Part shown: in pieces, positions 10,027 to 19,670 of the stretch
Layout: each line of letters begins with the position of its first letter
How positions within the stretch are numbered: position 1 is the stretch's first letter
Assembly: GCA_020634395.1 (NCBI GenBank)
Contig: JACKBU010000009.1
Coordinates: 62,001 to 126,000 of the forward strand
Direction: 5' to 3'
DNA length: 64,000 nucleotides
DNA from: Ardenticatenaceae bacterium
Lineage (GTDB): Bacteria > Chloroflexota > Anaerolineae > Promineifilales > Promineifilaceae
Program-made: the position numbers and the translations under genes
Notes under the pieces: generated by a model
Seen by the model: only the letters and a program-made list of their open reading frames with translations
Databases searched by the model: none
Told to the model about the DNA's origin: nothing

Positions 10027-11541
10027 ATGTCTAAACCATTCTTACTCGGCATCGACCAGGGAACCAGCGGCAGCAAAGCGGTGATTTTGGACCGGGAGGG
10101 GCAGGTTCATGGCTATGCCTACCGGCCGCTGGACCGGCTGTATCCACAGCCCAACTGGGTAGAGCAAGACCCGGACGCCGTGGCCTGCGGCGTGGCCGCG
10201 GCGATTACGGAGGCTATCGGCAAAGCGGGCATTCGCCCCGACGAAATTGCCGCCTGTGGCATCACCAGCCAGCGCAACACCGAATTTGTCTGGGACCGGC
10301 GCGACGGCCGTTCCCTGGCCCAGGCCATCACCTGGCAAGATTTGCGCGTCCAACCCCTGCTCGACGACCTGAAACGCTGGCCCCTGGCCGCCGCAGCCAC
10401 CTACCGCCTGGGCTACCCGCCCGGCCCCTACATGGCCGCCCTGCACCTGGCCTGGCGGCTGAAACACCAGACGGCCGTGCGTGAAGCCGCCCATTCCCAC
10501 GATCTGCAAGTCGGCCTCTCCGCCGCCTGGCTGATCCGCGCCCTGGGACGGCCGTCCGCTCACCTGATGGACGCCTCCCTGGTGCAGGCCACCGGCCTCT
10601 ACGATTTCCGCCAGCAGGCTTACTGGGCCGAATGGCTGGACTGGCTGGGCGTGCCCGCCGATGCGCTGCCCACGGCCGTGCCCACCATCCACGACTTCGG
10701 CACGCTGCACGTCAGCGCTCCAGACGGCCAATCCGCCGACGTGCCCGTGCGGGCAATGATCGCCGACCAGCAGTCGGCGCTGTTCGGCCACGGCTGCCGC
10801 ACGCCCGGCGCGGCCGAATGCACCCACGGCACAGCCTCCTACGTCAAGGTTTTCCTGGGCGAACAGGCCGCCGAGCAGGACAACATCAACGTGTATTACG
10901 CCTGGAATGTCGACGGCCGTCAGACCTACTGCCTGGAAGCGCCCACCACCGTCACCGGGGCAGCCATCCGCTGGCTGCGCGACAACGCCCGCCTCATCGA
11001 CAGCTACGAACACCTCAGCGAACTGGCCGCCGCTGTGCCCGACACCGGCGGCATGATGGTCGTGCCCGCCTTCACCGGGCTGGACGTGCCCTACAACGAC
11101 GGCCGTGCCCGCGCCACCTTCTTCGGCATGGCCCTGGGCCACGACCGGCGGCACATTGCCCGCGCCTTCCTGGAATCCATCGGCTACCAGATTCGCACCA
11201 TCCTGGAAACCATCACCAACGAGGCCGGGGTGCAGGTGGAGCAGCTTCTCGTCGGCGGCGGCGTCTCGGCCAGCGACCTGGCCTGCCAGATTCAGGCCGA
11301 TTTGCTCGGCCTGCCGCTGCTGCGCCCCACCTTCGCCGAGACCACCGCCTGGGCCGCCGGTCTGCTGGCCGGTCTGGGGGCCAACGTCTGGCCGAACGCC
11401 GACGCCCTGCCGCCGCTGCCCGGCGCGCACACCCGCTTCGAGCCGATGATGGCCGCTTCGGTGAGAGATGAAGGCTACGGCCGTTGGCTCCGCGCCATCG
11501 AACTGGTCCAGGCCTGGGGCGAAACAACGATCAAACGTTAA
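10027..11541 (+). CDS. FGGY-family carbohydrate kinase, glycerol-kinase-like
   Basis: This 504-residue two-domain kinase has the nucleotide-binding start GIDQGTSGSKAVILD. Several blocks match glycerol kinases: YPQPNWVEQDP (about residue 38), GITSQRNTEFVW (about residue 77), AITWQDLR (about residue 98), and DQQSALFG (about residue 242). Where glycerol kinase has the substrate-contacting Arg-Glu of QRET, this protein has Arg-Asn (QRNT), so its substrate may not be glycerol. The C-terminal half has GGGVSASDLACQIQADLLG, typical of the family. No clear Shine-Dalgarno sequence is visible because the start lies next to CTCTACA repeats. The neighbours suggest a sugar or polyol released from a galactoside. 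Confidence 0.88.
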   Translation: MSKPFLLGIDQGTSGSKAVILDREGQVHGYAYRPLDRLYPQPNWVEQDPDAVACGVAAAITEAIGKAGIRPDEIAACGITSQRNTEFVWDRRDGRSLAQAITWQDLRVQPLLDDLKRWPLAAAATYRLGYPPGPYMAALHLAWRLKHQTAVREAAHSHDLQVGLSAAWLIRALGRPSAHLMDASLVQATGLYDFRQQAYWAEWLDWLGVPADALPTAVPTIHDFGTLHVSAPDGQSADVPVRAMIADQQSALFGHGCRTPGAAECTHGTASYVKVFLGEQAAEQDNINVYYAWNVDGRQTYCLEAPTTVTGAAIRWLRDNARLIDSYEHLSELAAAVPDTGGMMVVPAFTGLDVPYNDGRARATFFGMALGHDRRHIARAFLESIGYQIRTILETITNEAGVQVEQLLVGGGVSASDLACQIQADLLGLPLLRPTFAETTAWAAGLLAGLGANVWPNADALPPLPGAHTRFEPMMAASVRDEGYGRWLRAIELVQAWGETTIKR

Positions 11542-11644
11542 GAATGGGACGCAGAAAAACGCGGATGCAGCGGATTTTCGCGGAGAAAACCAGTTAAAAT
11601 CCGCCTTCATCCGCCGCATCCGTGAAAATCCGCGTCCCATTCTT
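11540..11644. repeat. Long nested hairpin between kinase and beta-galactosidase genes
   Basis: The outer arms AAGAATGGGACGC (11540-11552) and GCGTCCCATTCTT (11632-11644) are perfect. Inside them, CGCGGAT/GCGGATTTT words face AAAATCCGC/CATCCGC words. The element fills almost the whole gap and starts inside the kinase stop codon. Short words (GCGGAT, GGACGCAG) are shared with the elements at 7770, 39395 and 61761. Confidence 0.8.
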
Positions 11645-11661
11645 TCTCAAAAGGCAACAAT

Positions 11662-13644
11662 ATGAAGTTTGGCGTTTGTTATTACCCTGAACATTGGCCG
11701 GAAGAGCGCTGGCCGGAAGATGCGCGAATGATGCGCGAATTGGGCCTGGACGTGGTGCGCATCGCCGAGTTTGCCTGGGCCAAAATGGAACCTGCGCCCG
11801 GCGCATACGACTGGGATTGGCTGGACCGAGCCATCGACGTGCTGGCGGAGGCCGGGCTGGCGGTGATTTTGGGCACGCCCACGGCCGCCCCGCCCGCCTG
11901 GCTGACCCGCGCCCATCCGGAGATTCTACGCGTGGACGCGAACGGCCGTTTCCGCGACCACGGCACGCGCCGCCACACCTGCCCCAACAGCCCCACCTAC
12001 CGCCAGTTCAGCCGCCAGATTGTGCAGGCCATGGGGGAACGATACGGCCGTGATCCACGCATCATCGGCTGGCAGATCGACAACGAATTTGGCGGCGGCG
12101 GCTCCGCCCGCTGCTACTGCGAGCAGTGCGCTGCTGCTTTCCGTACACGGCTACGCGAAAAATACGGCGTACTGGACGCCCTCAACGACGCCTGGGGAAC
12201 CATCTTTTGGTCGCAGACCTACACCGACTGGGCGCAAATCCGGCCGCCCAGCGACCACATCGACAAAAAAAACCCCAGCCACGTCCTCGACTATTACCGT
12301 TTCGCCTCGGACAGTTTTGTGGGCTACCAGCAGGAGCAGGTGGATTTACTGCGCCGGCTGGCACCGGGCCGCTTCATCACCCACAACTTCATGGGCCTGT
12401 TCCGCGATTTGGACCAGTTCGGCATGGCCGCGCCGCTCGATTTTGCCACCTGGGACAACTATCCCACCGGCAACCCGGAGCGCTGGCGCACCCTGCTCTA
12501 CCCGCCCGGCGCCGACGCCAACCGCAACGACCCCCTTTACGCCTACGACGTGGGCGACCCGCACGTCACCGGGTTGGCCCACGAGCTGACGCGCAGCCTG
12601 AAAAATGCCCCGTTCTGGATCATGGAACAGCAGTGCGGCCACATCAATTGGGCGCAGTTTAATCCGGGCGTGCGCCGGGGCACGCCGCGCCTGTGGACCT
12701 GGCACGCCGTCGCCGCCGGAGCCGAGGCCATCGTCTACTTCCGCTGGCGGGCGACGCTGTATGCCCAGGAACAGTACCATTCCGGCTTGCTGCGCCACGA
12801 CGGCTCGCCCGACGTGGGCTACCACGACCACCTGGCTCTGCAAGCCGAACGCGCCCTGTTGGATGCGGTCACCGCCCAGCCCGCCGACGCGCCGGTGGGC
12901 ATTTTGTTCGATTACGCCGACCTGTGGGCGCTGCAACTGCAGCCCCACCGGCAAGATTTCGGCTACTTGCGGTTGGTTTATGTCTACTATTTGGCGCTGC
13001 GGCGATTGGGCATGGCGGTGCATCTGGTGCCGAAGACGGCCGTCTTCACCCCCTACCGCCTGCTCATCGCCCCCACCGCCCACCTGGCCGACGGGCCATT
13101 GGCGCAAAAGCTGGCCGACTACACCCACAACGGCGGCACGCTGCTGCTGGGCGTGCGCTCCGGCTTCAAAACGCCCAGCAACCGCGTCACCGACCAACCG
13201 CTGCCCGGCGCGCTGCGCGATCTGGCCGGGGCCACGGTGACGAGCTGGCAGGCGCTGCCGCCGGGGGTGGGCGTTGACATCCACACGGCCGTTCCCCATC
13301 TAACCGGCCCGGCCACGTATTGGATCGAGACACTGGCAGCGGAAACGGCCGTACCTCTGGCTGCCTACGCCGATGGCTCCGGCGCGGCGCTGACGGAGCA
13401 TGGGGTGGGCAACGGCCGTGTCCTCTATCTGGGTTTTTACCCCACGGAGGCGCAGGCACGGGCGCTGCTGCTGCATCTGGCCGGGCAGCTTGTCCTGGAA
13501 TGGCTGCCCGACCTGCCGCCGGGCCTGGTGGCCGCGCGGCGCGGACCTTACACCATTTTGCTCAACTTCACCGAACAGCCGATTGCCTACACCCTTAACG
13601 CCCGGCCGCTGGTCGTCGGGGGGCGCGATGTGGTGGTCATCTGA
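11662..13644 (+). CDS. Beta-galactosidase, glycoside hydrolase family 42
   Basis: This 660-residue retaining beta-galactosidase has a TIM-barrel catalytic domain (about residues 1-385), a trimerisation-type middle domain (about 390-590) and a small C-terminal beta domain. The general acid/base lies in WQIDNEFG (Asn141-Glu142) and the nucleophile in FWIMEQQ (Glu322). The cysteines of CYC-EQC near residues 151-157 suit the zinc site of GH42 enzymes. There is no signal peptide, so it acts in the cytoplasm on imported galactosides. AAAGG precedes the ATG. galK follows 80 bases downstream; the released galactose would enter GalK, GalT and GalE. Confidence 0.96.
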   Translation: MKFGVCYYPEHWPEERWPEDARMMRELGLDVVRIAEFAWAKMEPAPGAYDWDWLDRAIDVLAEAGLAVILGTPTAAPPAWLTRAHPEILRVDANGRFRDHGTRRHTCPNSPTYRQFSRQIVQAMGERYGRDPRIIGWQIDNEFGGGGSARCYCEQCAAAFRTRLREKYGVLDALNDAWGTIFWSQTYTDWAQIRPPSDHIDKKNPSHVLDYYRFASDSFVGYQQEQVDLLRRLAPGRFITHNFMGLFRDLDQFGMAAPLDFATWDNYPTGNPERWRTLLYPPGADANRNDPLYAYDVGDPHVTGLAHELTRSLKNAPFWIMEQQCGHINWAQFNPGVRRGTPRLWTWHAVAAGAEAIVYFRWRATLYAQEQYHSGLLRHDGSPDVGYHDHLALQAERALLDAVTAQPADAPVGILFDYADLWALQLQPHRQDFGYLRLVYVYYLALRRLGMAVHLVPKTAVFTPYRLLIAPTAHLADGPLAQKLADYTHNGGTLLLGVRSGFKTPSNRVTDQPLPGALRDLAGATVTSWQALPPGVGVDIHTAVPHLTGPATYWIETLAAETAVPLAAYADGSGAALTEHGVGNGRVLYLGFYPTEAQARALLLHLAGQLVLEWLPDLPPGLVAARRGPYTILLNFTEQPIAYTLNARPLVVGGRDVVVI

Positions 13645-13722
13645 AGGTCGTCGGACATTGACATTTTGCCTTCATGGTCGGACAATGGCAGGCCATACCC
13701 AGAACTTACCGAGGAGTGGATC

Positions 13723-14886
13723 GTGTCTTCATTAAAAGAACGCGTCATTGCACAGTTTATTTCACGATTTGGCGAACGGCCGTCACACATCGTGCGCGCG
13801 CCGGGGCGGGTAAACCTCATCGGCGAACACACCGATTACAACGATGGCTTTGTGCTGCCGATGGCGATTGACCGGGCCATCTGGATCGCCCTGCGGCCGC
13901 GCAGCGACCGGCGCGTGCTGCTGCACTCGCTGGATTTAGAGCCGGCCGCCGATTTTTCCCTGGATGATGTGCAGCATACCGCTGGCGATTGGACCGAATA
14001 CGTGAAAGGCATGGCCTGGGCTTTGCAGGGAGCCGGCCTGGTTTTGCAGGGCTGGGAAGGCGTGTCGGCGGGGGATATTCCGGTGGGAGCCGGGCTGTCA
14101 TCGTCGGCGGCGCTGGAACTGGCTGTGGCGCGAGCCTTCGCCGCGGTAACGGGCTTTGCCTGGGAGCCGGCGCAGATGGCGCGGCTGGCCCAACTGGCGG
14201 AAAACAAGTGGGTAGGGGTGAACTGCGGCATCATGGACCAGATGATTTCGGCGGCGGGCAAAGCGGGCCACGCCCTGTTGATTGACTGCCGCACGCTGGA
14301 AACGTCGCTGGCGCCGCTGCCGCCGGAAACGGCCGTGGTCATCATGGACACCGCCACCCGCCGCGGCCTGGTGGACTCGGCCTACAACGAACGCCGCGCC
14401 CAATGCGAGGCGGCCGCGCGCTTCTTCCAGGTTCCGGCCCTGCGCGACGTCGATCTGGCCACTTTCAACGCCCACGCCAACGAGCTGGACGAACTGACCC
14501 GACGCCGGGCGCGCCACGTGATCAGCGAGAACCAGCGCACGATCGAGGCCATGGCCGCCATGCTGCAGCAAGATGCCGTCACCCTCGGTAAGCTTATCAA
14601 CGCCAGCCATGCCAGCCTGCGCGATGATTTTGAAGTCTCCAGCAAGGAACTAAACCAGATCGTAGAATGCGCCCAGCGCCGCGAGACCGTCTGCCTGGGG
14701 GCGCGCATGACCGGCGCCGGTTTTGGCGGCTGCGCTATCGCCCTGGTGCGCGACGTCAGCGCCAAAGCCTTTGCCGCCGCCGTGACAGCCTGCTACCAGG
14801 CTGCCAGCGGCTTACAGCCCCACATTTACATCTGCCAGGCGGCGGATGGCGCCAGCGAAGTGCCGCGTGAGCAGAAGGGAGACTAG
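13723..14886 (+). CDS. galK: Galactokinase
   Basis: This GHMP-family kinase of 387 residues phosphorylates alpha-D-galactose at C1. The galactokinase signature GRVNLIGEHTDYNDG is near the N-terminus, the phosphate-binding loop VGAGLSSSAALE is near residue 125, and the third GHMP motif MTGAGFGGCA is near residue 330. I chose the GTG start at 13723 because GAGGAG lies six bases upstream; an in-frame ATG at 13666 would add 19 residues with no ribosome-binding site and no family match. It probably shares a transcript with the GH42 gene. Confidence 0.95.
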   Translation: MSSLKERVIAQFISRFGERPSHIVRAPGRVNLIGEHTDYNDGFVLPMAIDRAIWIALRPRSDRRVLLHSLDLEPAADFSLDDVQHTAGDWTEYVKGMAWALQGAGLVLQGWEGVSAGDIPVGAGLSSSAALELAVARAFAAVTGFAWEPAQMARLAQLAENKWVGVNCGIMDQMISAAGKAGHALLIDCRTLETSLAPLPPETAVVIMDTATRRGLVDSAYNERRAQCEAAARFFQVPALRDVDLATFNAHANELDELTRRRARHVISENQRTIEAMAAMLQQDAVTLGKLINASHASLRDDFEVSSKELNQIVECAQRRETVCLGARMTGAGFGGCAIALVRDVSAKAFAAAVTACYQAASGLQPHIYICQAADGASEVPREQKGD

Positions 14887-14945
14887 AGACTGGAGACTGG
14901 GAATTGGCGTACTACCCAATCTCCAGTCTCCAGTCTCCTGTCTCC
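14881..14945. repeat. GAGACTGGA-word hairpin after galK
   Basis: GAGACTAGAGACTGGAGACT followed by GGGAATTGG on the left pairs with CCAATCTCC, AGTCTCCAGTCTCC and TGTCTCC on the right around a short loop. It begins at the galK stop codon and has no T tract. Confidence 0.75.
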
Positions 14946-15084
14946 ATACATTAACGGCATATGGGTGAACCCTCTCCATTCCCAACAGCGGGCTTACAAT
15001 AAAGTGTCTTAATTTTCCGGTCATGGGGCCAACGTCCTGAGTCAGACTGTGACCGCATGACGTTCAATAAAAGAAGCCAACCGC

Positions 15085-16230
15085 ATGACAAAAAAACTAT
15101 TGGTACTGATTGTATTCCTTACCACGGCCGTGGCCTGCGCCAACGCCTCCCCCACGGAAACGGCCGTCAACCCCGCGCCCACCCAAACCCCCATCATCCT
15201 CATCGCCACGCCCACGCCTCTATCCGAAGCCGACCTGGCACCGATTGATATTGAGGAACAGATTGTCACCAGCCTGTACGACCGGGTCGGACCTTCGGTG
15301 GTGCATATTGCTTCGCAGGTGGTGACGATGAACTTTTTCTTTGGGCCGGTGCCCAGCGAAGGCACAGGTTCGGGCTTTGTGTATGATGATGCCGGCCACA
15401 TTGTGACCAACAACCACGTGGTAGCCGGTGCGCAAAGCATCGAGGTGCGTTTTTCGGACAACACGCAGGTACCGGCAACGGTCGTGGGCACGGATCCGGC
15501 CAATGATCTGGCAGTGATCCAGGTGGATGCGCTGCCGGACAGCGCGCAGCCGCTGCCGCTGGCCGATGATGCCGATTTGCGGGTGGGCCAGCGGGCGATC
15601 GCCATCGGCAACCCCTTTGGCCTGGATCGCACGCTGACGACCGGGGTGATTAGCGCTTTGGGACGGCCGTTACAGACCAACAACGACAGCTACATCTACA
15701 ACGTTATCCAGACAGACGCGGCTATTAACCCCGGTAACTCTGGCGGACCGCTGCTCAACTCGCGCGGCGAGGTGATCGGCGTGAACACGGCCATCCAGCA
15801 AGACGCACAGGGCATTGGCTTTGCCGTACCCGTGGCCGCCATTAAGCGCATCGTGCCCATTCTGATTGCCAACGGTTCGTATCCGCATCCGTGGCTGGGG
15901 CTGCTGGGCTACGACATCACCAAAGACCTGGCCCAGGCACTGAATTTGCCGGTAGACCAGGGGGTGCTGGTGGCCCAGTTATATCGCAACGGTCCGGCGG
16001 TAGCCGCGGGCATTCAGGGCGCTCAGGAGCAGGCCATTGTCGGCAACCGGCGCATGCTGGTGGGCGGGGACATCATTACGGCCGTTGACGGGATAGACAT
16101 CGCCGATTGGGCCAGCCTCTCCAAATATGTAGAGTTGGATACACAGGTCGGGCAAACCGTTACGCTGACCATTGTGCGCAACGGCACCACGCAAGACGTA
16201 CCCCTCACCCTGGCCGCGCAGCCGCAGTAG
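15085..16230 (+). CDS. HtrA/DegP-like serine protease lipoprotein with PDZ domain
   Basis: The protein has 381 residues. The N-terminus is a lipoprotein-type signal (lipobox TAVAC, cysteine 18) followed by a Thr/Pro-rich linker. The trypsin-like domain covers about residues 60-265, with the triad His111 (NNHVV), Asp141 (NDLAV) and Ser219 (NPGNSGGPL). A single PDZ domain follows (about 275-375). It would act outside the membrane in protein quality control. It interrupts the galactose genes and has no obvious tie to them. The sequence ACGGCCGT encodes part of the lipobox. Confidence 0.92.
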   Translation: MTKKLLVLIVFLTTAVACANASPTETAVNPAPTQTPIILIATPTPLSEADLAPIDIEEQIVTSLYDRVGPSVVHIASQVVTMNFFFGPVPSEGTGSGFVYDDAGHIVTNNHVVAGAQSIEVRFSDNTQVPATVVGTDPANDLAVIQVDALPDSAQPLPLADDADLRVGQRAIAIGNPFGLDRTLTTGVISALGRPLQTNNDSYIYNVIQTDAAINPGNSGGPLLNSRGEVIGVNTAIQQDAQGIGFAVPVAAIKRIVPILIANGSYPHPWLGLLGYDITKDLAQALNLPVDQGVLVAQLYRNGPAVAAGIQGAQEQAIVGNRRMLVGGDIITAVDGIDIADWASLSKYVELDTQVGQTVTLTIVRNGTTQDVPLTLAAQPQ

Positions 16231-16250
16231 CCAGGCCCCTTTAAGTCCGA

Positions 16251-16311
16251 TTGTAACGTTGGCAGGTATAAAGTATCTCCGTCAACCTTCTGAGGGCTGG
16301 CAACGTTACAA
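16251..16311. repeat. Inverted repeat upstream of galE
   Basis: TTGTAACGTTG (16251-16261) and CAACGTTACAA (16301-16311) form a perfect 11-bp inverted repeat with a 39-base interior. It lies 25 bases before the galE start codon, so it could affect transcription or translation of galE. Confidence 0.7.
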
Positions 16312-16335
16312 ACTCATGGAAAAGAGGTATTTTGA

Positions 16336-17313
16336 ATGAAAGTTTTGGTTACCGGCGGGGCCGGTTACATTGGCAGTGTGGCCGTAGAGCAGTTGATTGC
16401 GGCGGGGGAAGAGGTTGTGGTTTTCGACAATCTGTTCCAGGGCCATCGGGATGCCGTGCATCCGGACGCCGTGTTTGTGCAGGGAGATTTGTGCGACAGG
16501 ACGGCCGTCGACGAGGTGCTGAAAACCCACAAGCCAGACGGCATTATGCACTTCGCTTCGTATACGCTGGTGGGGGAATCGATGGAACGGCCGTTTCTCT
16601 ATCTGCGCGACAACGTCGTCAACGGCTTGAATCTCATCCAGAGCGCCGTGGAACATGGCGTGCGTCGCTTTATCCTCTCGTCCACGGCCAACCTGTTCGA
16701 CGATCCGCTGAGCATGCCCATTGCCGAGGACGAGCGCATTGTGCCCGGCAGTCCGTATGGGGAATCGAAGCATATTTTGGAGCGTTACCTGCACTGGATG
16801 GACGAGATTTATGATTTCCGATACGCCTGCCTGCGCTACTTTAACGCCAGCGGCGCCAGCCCGGAACGCGGCGAAGACCATGACCCGGAAACACACCTGA
16901 TTCCTTTGGTGCTGCAGGTGGCTCTGGGCCAGCGGGATCAGATCACTATTTTTGGCGACGATTATGACACCCCGGATGGCACATGCGTGCGCGATTACAT
17001 CCACGTGGTGGATCTGGCGCAGGCGCACATTCTGGCGCTGCGCGACCTGGACAACGGCAGCCGCAAGTATAACCTGGGCAACGGCCATGGCTATTCCATC
17101 AAGCAGGTCATCGACACCGCCCGCGAAATCACCGGGCATCCCATCCCGGCCACGGTGGGACCGCGCCGCCCCGGCGATCCCGACGTCCTCATTGCCAGCA
17201 GCGAATCGATCAACCATGATTTAGGCTGGCGGCCGCGTTATCCCCGCTTGCAAGACATTATGCAAACAGCCTGGGACTGGCACGTGGCCCATCCCCACGG
17301 GTATCAGAAATAA
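16336..17313 (+). CDS. galE: UDP-glucose 4-epimerase
   Basis: This 325-residue extended short-chain dehydrogenase interconverts UDP-galactose and UDP-glucose. The NAD-binding motif GGAGYIGS is at residues 8-15. The catalytic Ser lies in SSTANLF (about residue 116) and the Tyr-Lys pair in YGESK (about residues 141-145). [12 protein letters not shown] near residue 220 is a further GalE landmark. ATG 16336 follows AAAGAGGT. With galT and galK it completes the Leloir pathway. The stop is followed by an inverted repeat that may end transcription. Confidence 0.95.
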   Translation: MKVLVTGGAGYIGSVAVEQLIAAGEEVVVFDNLFQGHRDAVHPDAVFVQGDLCDRTAVDEVLKTHKPDGIMHFASYTLVGESMERPFLYLRDNVVNGLNLIQSAVEHGVRRFILSSTANLFDDPLSMPIAEDERIVPGSPYGESKHILERYLHWMDEIYDFRYACLRYFNASGASPERGEDHDPETHLIPLVLQVALGQRDQITIFGDDYDTPDGTCVRDYIHVVDLAQAHILALRDLDNGSRKYNLGNGHGYSIKQVIDTAREITGHPIPATVGPRRPGDPDVLIASSESINHDLGWRPRYPRLQDIMQTAWDWHVAHPHGYQK

Positions 17314-17319
17314 GATATG

Positions 17320-17355
17320 TGAAGCGTGGTGCGTAAGATGACGTGTCACGCTTCA
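17320..17355. repeat. GAAGCGTG hairpin after galE
   Basis: TGAAGCGTG (17320-17328) pairs with CACGCTTCA (17347-17355). The GCGTGATACGTGATG-type words in this element recur in the hairpins at 34587 and 56370. Confidence 0.65.
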
Positions 17356-17489
17356 TCCCCCCTTCTACATCCCGCAACTGACGCCAATTTGGCCTTGTTA
17401 TCAGGCGAAACGGCCGTTTTTACGATAAAATGGATCCGTTACGCATCATTAGCCCTTTGCCTGTACAAAACCAAATGGAGTCAACATAC

Positions 17490-17933
17490 ATGAGCACCAC
17501 CAATTATCCATACGAAACACATATCCAGGTCACTTTTCGCGATCTGGACGCACTTGGGCATGTCAACAACGCCGTTTTCTTCACCTACCTGGAAACGGCG
17601 CGTATTGAGTACATCACCAAGTTTTTGGAACACGGCTTGCCGGAGCGGTTTGACTTGCTCAGCATCCCCATTATCCTGGTGGAGGCAACGTGCAGCTACC
17701 AATCGCAGGCGTTGTTTGGCGAGCATTTGACGGTGGGGGTGGGTGTAACCCGCTTTGGCAACAAGAGTTTTGACCTGGCATATAAGATTATGGGCGAAGA
17801 CGGCCGTCTCATCGCCACCGGCAAAACCATCCAGGTCATGTACAACTACGATAGCAACAGCGCCTTCCCCATCCCCGACGTAATCAAGCAAAGCGTTTAC
17901 GCCTTCCAGGCGGGCTGGACGCCTGATCGGTAG
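17490..17933 (+). CDS. Acyl-CoA thioesterase, hotdog fold (YbgC/FadM-like)
   Basis: This 147-residue single-hotdog 4HBT protein probably hydrolyses acyl-CoA thioesters. The catalytic motif FRDLDALGHVNNAVFFTYLE near residue 15 contains the Asp and the HVNN loop of the YbgC/FadM group. ATG 17490 is favoured because GGAG lies nine bases upstream; in-frame ATGs at 17430 and 17475 lack this. An enoyl-CoA hydratase-like gene begins 34 bases downstream, so they are probably co-transcribed as the start of an acyl-CoA block ending at 20858. Confidence 0.88.
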   Translation: MSTTNYPYETHIQVTFRDLDALGHVNNAVFFTYLETARIEYITKFLEHGLPERFDLLSIPIILVEATCSYQSQALFGEHLTVGVGVTRFGNKSFDLAYKIMGEDGRLIATGKTIQVMYNYDSNSAFPIPDVIKQSVYAFQAGWTPDR

Positions 17934-17967
17934 GTGCCAGGCACTTGGAATGTCATTAGGAGAGGCT

Positions 17968-18756
17968 ATGTCTGACTATGAAACTCTGATCTACGAAGTG
18001 CAAAACAACACAGCGCTCATCACCATGAACCGGCCGGAGCGGCGCAATGCACTCAACATGAAGCTCAACAAAGAACTGCTGGCCGCCTTTCAGCAGGCGG
18101 CCGCCGATGAGGCCGTGCGAGCAGTCGTCCTGACCGGCGCGGGCGACGGTTTTTGTGCCGGCGCCGATCTGACGCTGTTTGGACAGATGCCCACGCCCGA
18201 GCAATTGTACGAAATCATCATCGATTCCTATGAGCCGCTGATGACGCTGATCACCACGCTTCCCAAGCCGGTGATCGCCGCCATCAACGGAGTGGCCGCC
18301 GGGGCAGGCGTTTCCCTGGCGCTGGCCTGCGATTTGCAGGTGATGGCCCACAACGCCAGCCTGATGATGGCCTTCAGCAACATCGCCTTTGTGCCAGACG
18401 CCGGGGCGACGTGGTTCCTGGTGCGGCGGTTGGGATACGGCCGTGCTTACCAGATGGCCATCGAAGGACAGCGCATCTCCGCCGACCAATGCCTGGAGTG
18501 GGGCCTCACCAACAAGATCGCCCCGGCCCACCAGCTTCTGGAGGAGGCCCTGGCCTGGGCACAGCGGCTGGCGCTGCGCCCCACCCTGGCCGTAGGACTG
18601 ACCAAACAAGCCCTCACCTACGCGGCCGCCCACGATCTGGCAGCGGCGATTGAGTTTGAAGCGCGTCTGCAAAAACAAACCGTCGCCAGCCAGGATTTTG
18701 CCGAAGGGGTAATGGCCTTTATGCAAAAGCGGGAACCGAATTTTAAAGGGAAGTGA
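17968..18756 (+). CDS. Enoyl-CoA hydratase/isomerase family protein (crotonase fold)
   Basis: This is a 262-residue crotonase. The CoA-binding strand NRPERRNAL and the oxyanion-hole motifs [10 protein letters not shown] (about residue 60) and [18 protein letters not shown] (about residue 103) are present. The segment around residue 138 reads FVPDAGATW, like PaaG-type isomerases that keep Asp and lack the second hydratase glutamate. It may therefore be an isomerase rather than a plain hydratase (inference). ATG 17968 follows AGGAGAGG; an upstream ATG at 17950 would swallow that site. The SDR gene starts 74 bases downstream after a hairpin. Confidence 0.88.
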   Translation: MSDYETLIYEVQNNTALITMNRPERRNALNMKLNKELLAAFQQAAADEAVRAVVLTGAGDGFCAGADLTLFGQMPTPEQLYEIIIDSYEPLMTLITTLPKPVIAAINGVAAGAGVSLALACDLQVMAHNASLMMAFSNIAFVPDAGATWFLVRRLGYGRAYQMAIEGQRISADQCLEWGLTNKIAPAHQLLEEALAWAQRLALRPTLAVGLTKQALTYAAAHDLAAAIEFEARLQKQTVASQDFAEGVMAFMQKREPNFKGK

Positions 18757-18791
18757 GACTGGAGATTGGAGATTGCGTTTATTCTCCAGTC
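18757..18791. repeat. GACTGGAGA hairpin between crotonase and SDR genes
   Basis: GACTGGAGA (18757-18765) pairs with TCTCCAGTC (18783-18791). It begins immediately after the stop codon, and the word GGAGATTGG is shared with 4372, 14881 and 32076. Confidence 0.65.
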
Positions 18792-18830
18792 GCCACTCTC
18801 TCCATAATCCCTGCCAATCAGGAGGAAACC

Positions 18831-19616
18831 ATGACCAAGCAACCAGATTTTGACTTAACAGGCAAGGTGGCACTGATCACCGGCGCCTCGCGGGGGATTG
18901 GGGAGACCATTGCCCAGGCGTATGCCCGGGCCGGCGCCAGGGTAGCGCTGGTCAGCCGCAAGCAGCCGGGCCTGGACCTGATCGCTCAGCACATCCGCGA
19001 AGCGGGTGGCGAGGCGCTGCCCATAGCCGCACACACCGGCGATGCCGCAGCCATACAGACGGCCGTCGATAAGACCATCGCCGCTTTCGGCGGCATCGAC
19101 ATCGTGGTCAACAACGCGGCCACCAATCCCCACTTTGGCGCAGTGATGACGGCCGAAGAGAGCCAGTGGGCCAAAATTCTGGACGTGAACGTGATGGGAT
19201 ATTTCCGGGTAGTGAAGGCGTGTTATGAATCGATGCAGGCGCGCGGCGGCGGCAAGGTGATCAACATGGCTTCGGTGGCGGGGAAACGGCCGTTTCCCGC
19301 TATGGGCGTCTACTGCGTCAGCAAAGCGGCCGTGCTCATGCTGACGGAAGTGCTGGCCGCCGAACTGGCCCCCGACAATATCCAGGTCAACGCCATCGCC
19401 CCCGGCTTTGTGCAAACCCGCTTCAGCGCCGCCATTTGGGACAACGAAATGTTCAACCAGGCCGTCATGAAAACCATCCCCCAGGGCCGCATGGCCCAGC
19501 CGGAAGAACTGACCGGCATCGCCCTTTATCTGGCCTCGCCAGCCTCGGATTACACCACCGGGGCCACGTTTGTCATCGACGGCGGGCAGCTCGTCGGCAG
19601 CGGCATCGGCGCCTAA
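18831..19616 (+). CDS. Short-chain dehydrogenase/reductase
   Basis: This 261-residue classical SDR has the cofactor motif TGASRGIG near residue 18, NNAAT near residue 95, the catalytic Ser in NMASVAG (about residue 147) and the YCVSK pair (about residues 160-164). It ends in an intact Rossmann core with IDGGQ. ATG 18831 follows AGGAGGAAACC. It lies between a crotonase and an acyl-CoA dehydrogenase, so a role as hydroxyacyl-CoA or related reductase in acyl chain metabolism is likely, although SDR substrate cannot be assigned by sequence. Confidence 0.9.
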   Translation: MTKQPDFDLTGKVALITGASRGIGETIAQAYARAGARVALVSRKQPGLDLIAQHIREAGGEALPIAAHTGDAAAIQTAVDKTIAAFGGIDIVVNNAATNPHFGAVMTAEESQWAKILDVNVMGYFRVVKACYESMQARGGGKVINMASVAGKRPFPAMGVYCVSKAAVLMLTEVLAAELAPDNIQVNAIAPGFVQTRFSAAIWDNEMFNQAVMKTIPQGRMAQPEELTGIALYLASPASDYTTGATFVIDGGQLVGSGIGA

Positions 19617-19622
19617 CCACTC

Positions 19623-19655
19623 ATCCTCCCGAAGGTTTGCAGCCTCCGGGAGGAT
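19623..19655. repeat. CCTCCCGGAGG hairpin overlapping a ribosome-binding site
   Basis: ATCCTCCCGAAGG pairs with CCTCCGGGAGGAT with one mismatch. The right arm contains GGGAGGA, which is a good Shine-Dalgarno sequence for a four-codon ORF (ATG 19660 to TGA 19674) whose stop overlaps the acyl-CoA dehydrogenase ATG at 19671. A related hairpin lies at 59218-59246 and a related palindrome at 54130-54141. Confidence 0.7.
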
Positions 19656-19670
19656 AACAATGGAAAACCC

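Noticed and set aside
10042..11640. 532-codon leftward open frame opposite the FGGY kinase
   Set aside because: It mirrors the codon bias of the kinase gene, is Gly/Gln/Ala-rich low-complexity, and has no ribosome-binding site or motif.
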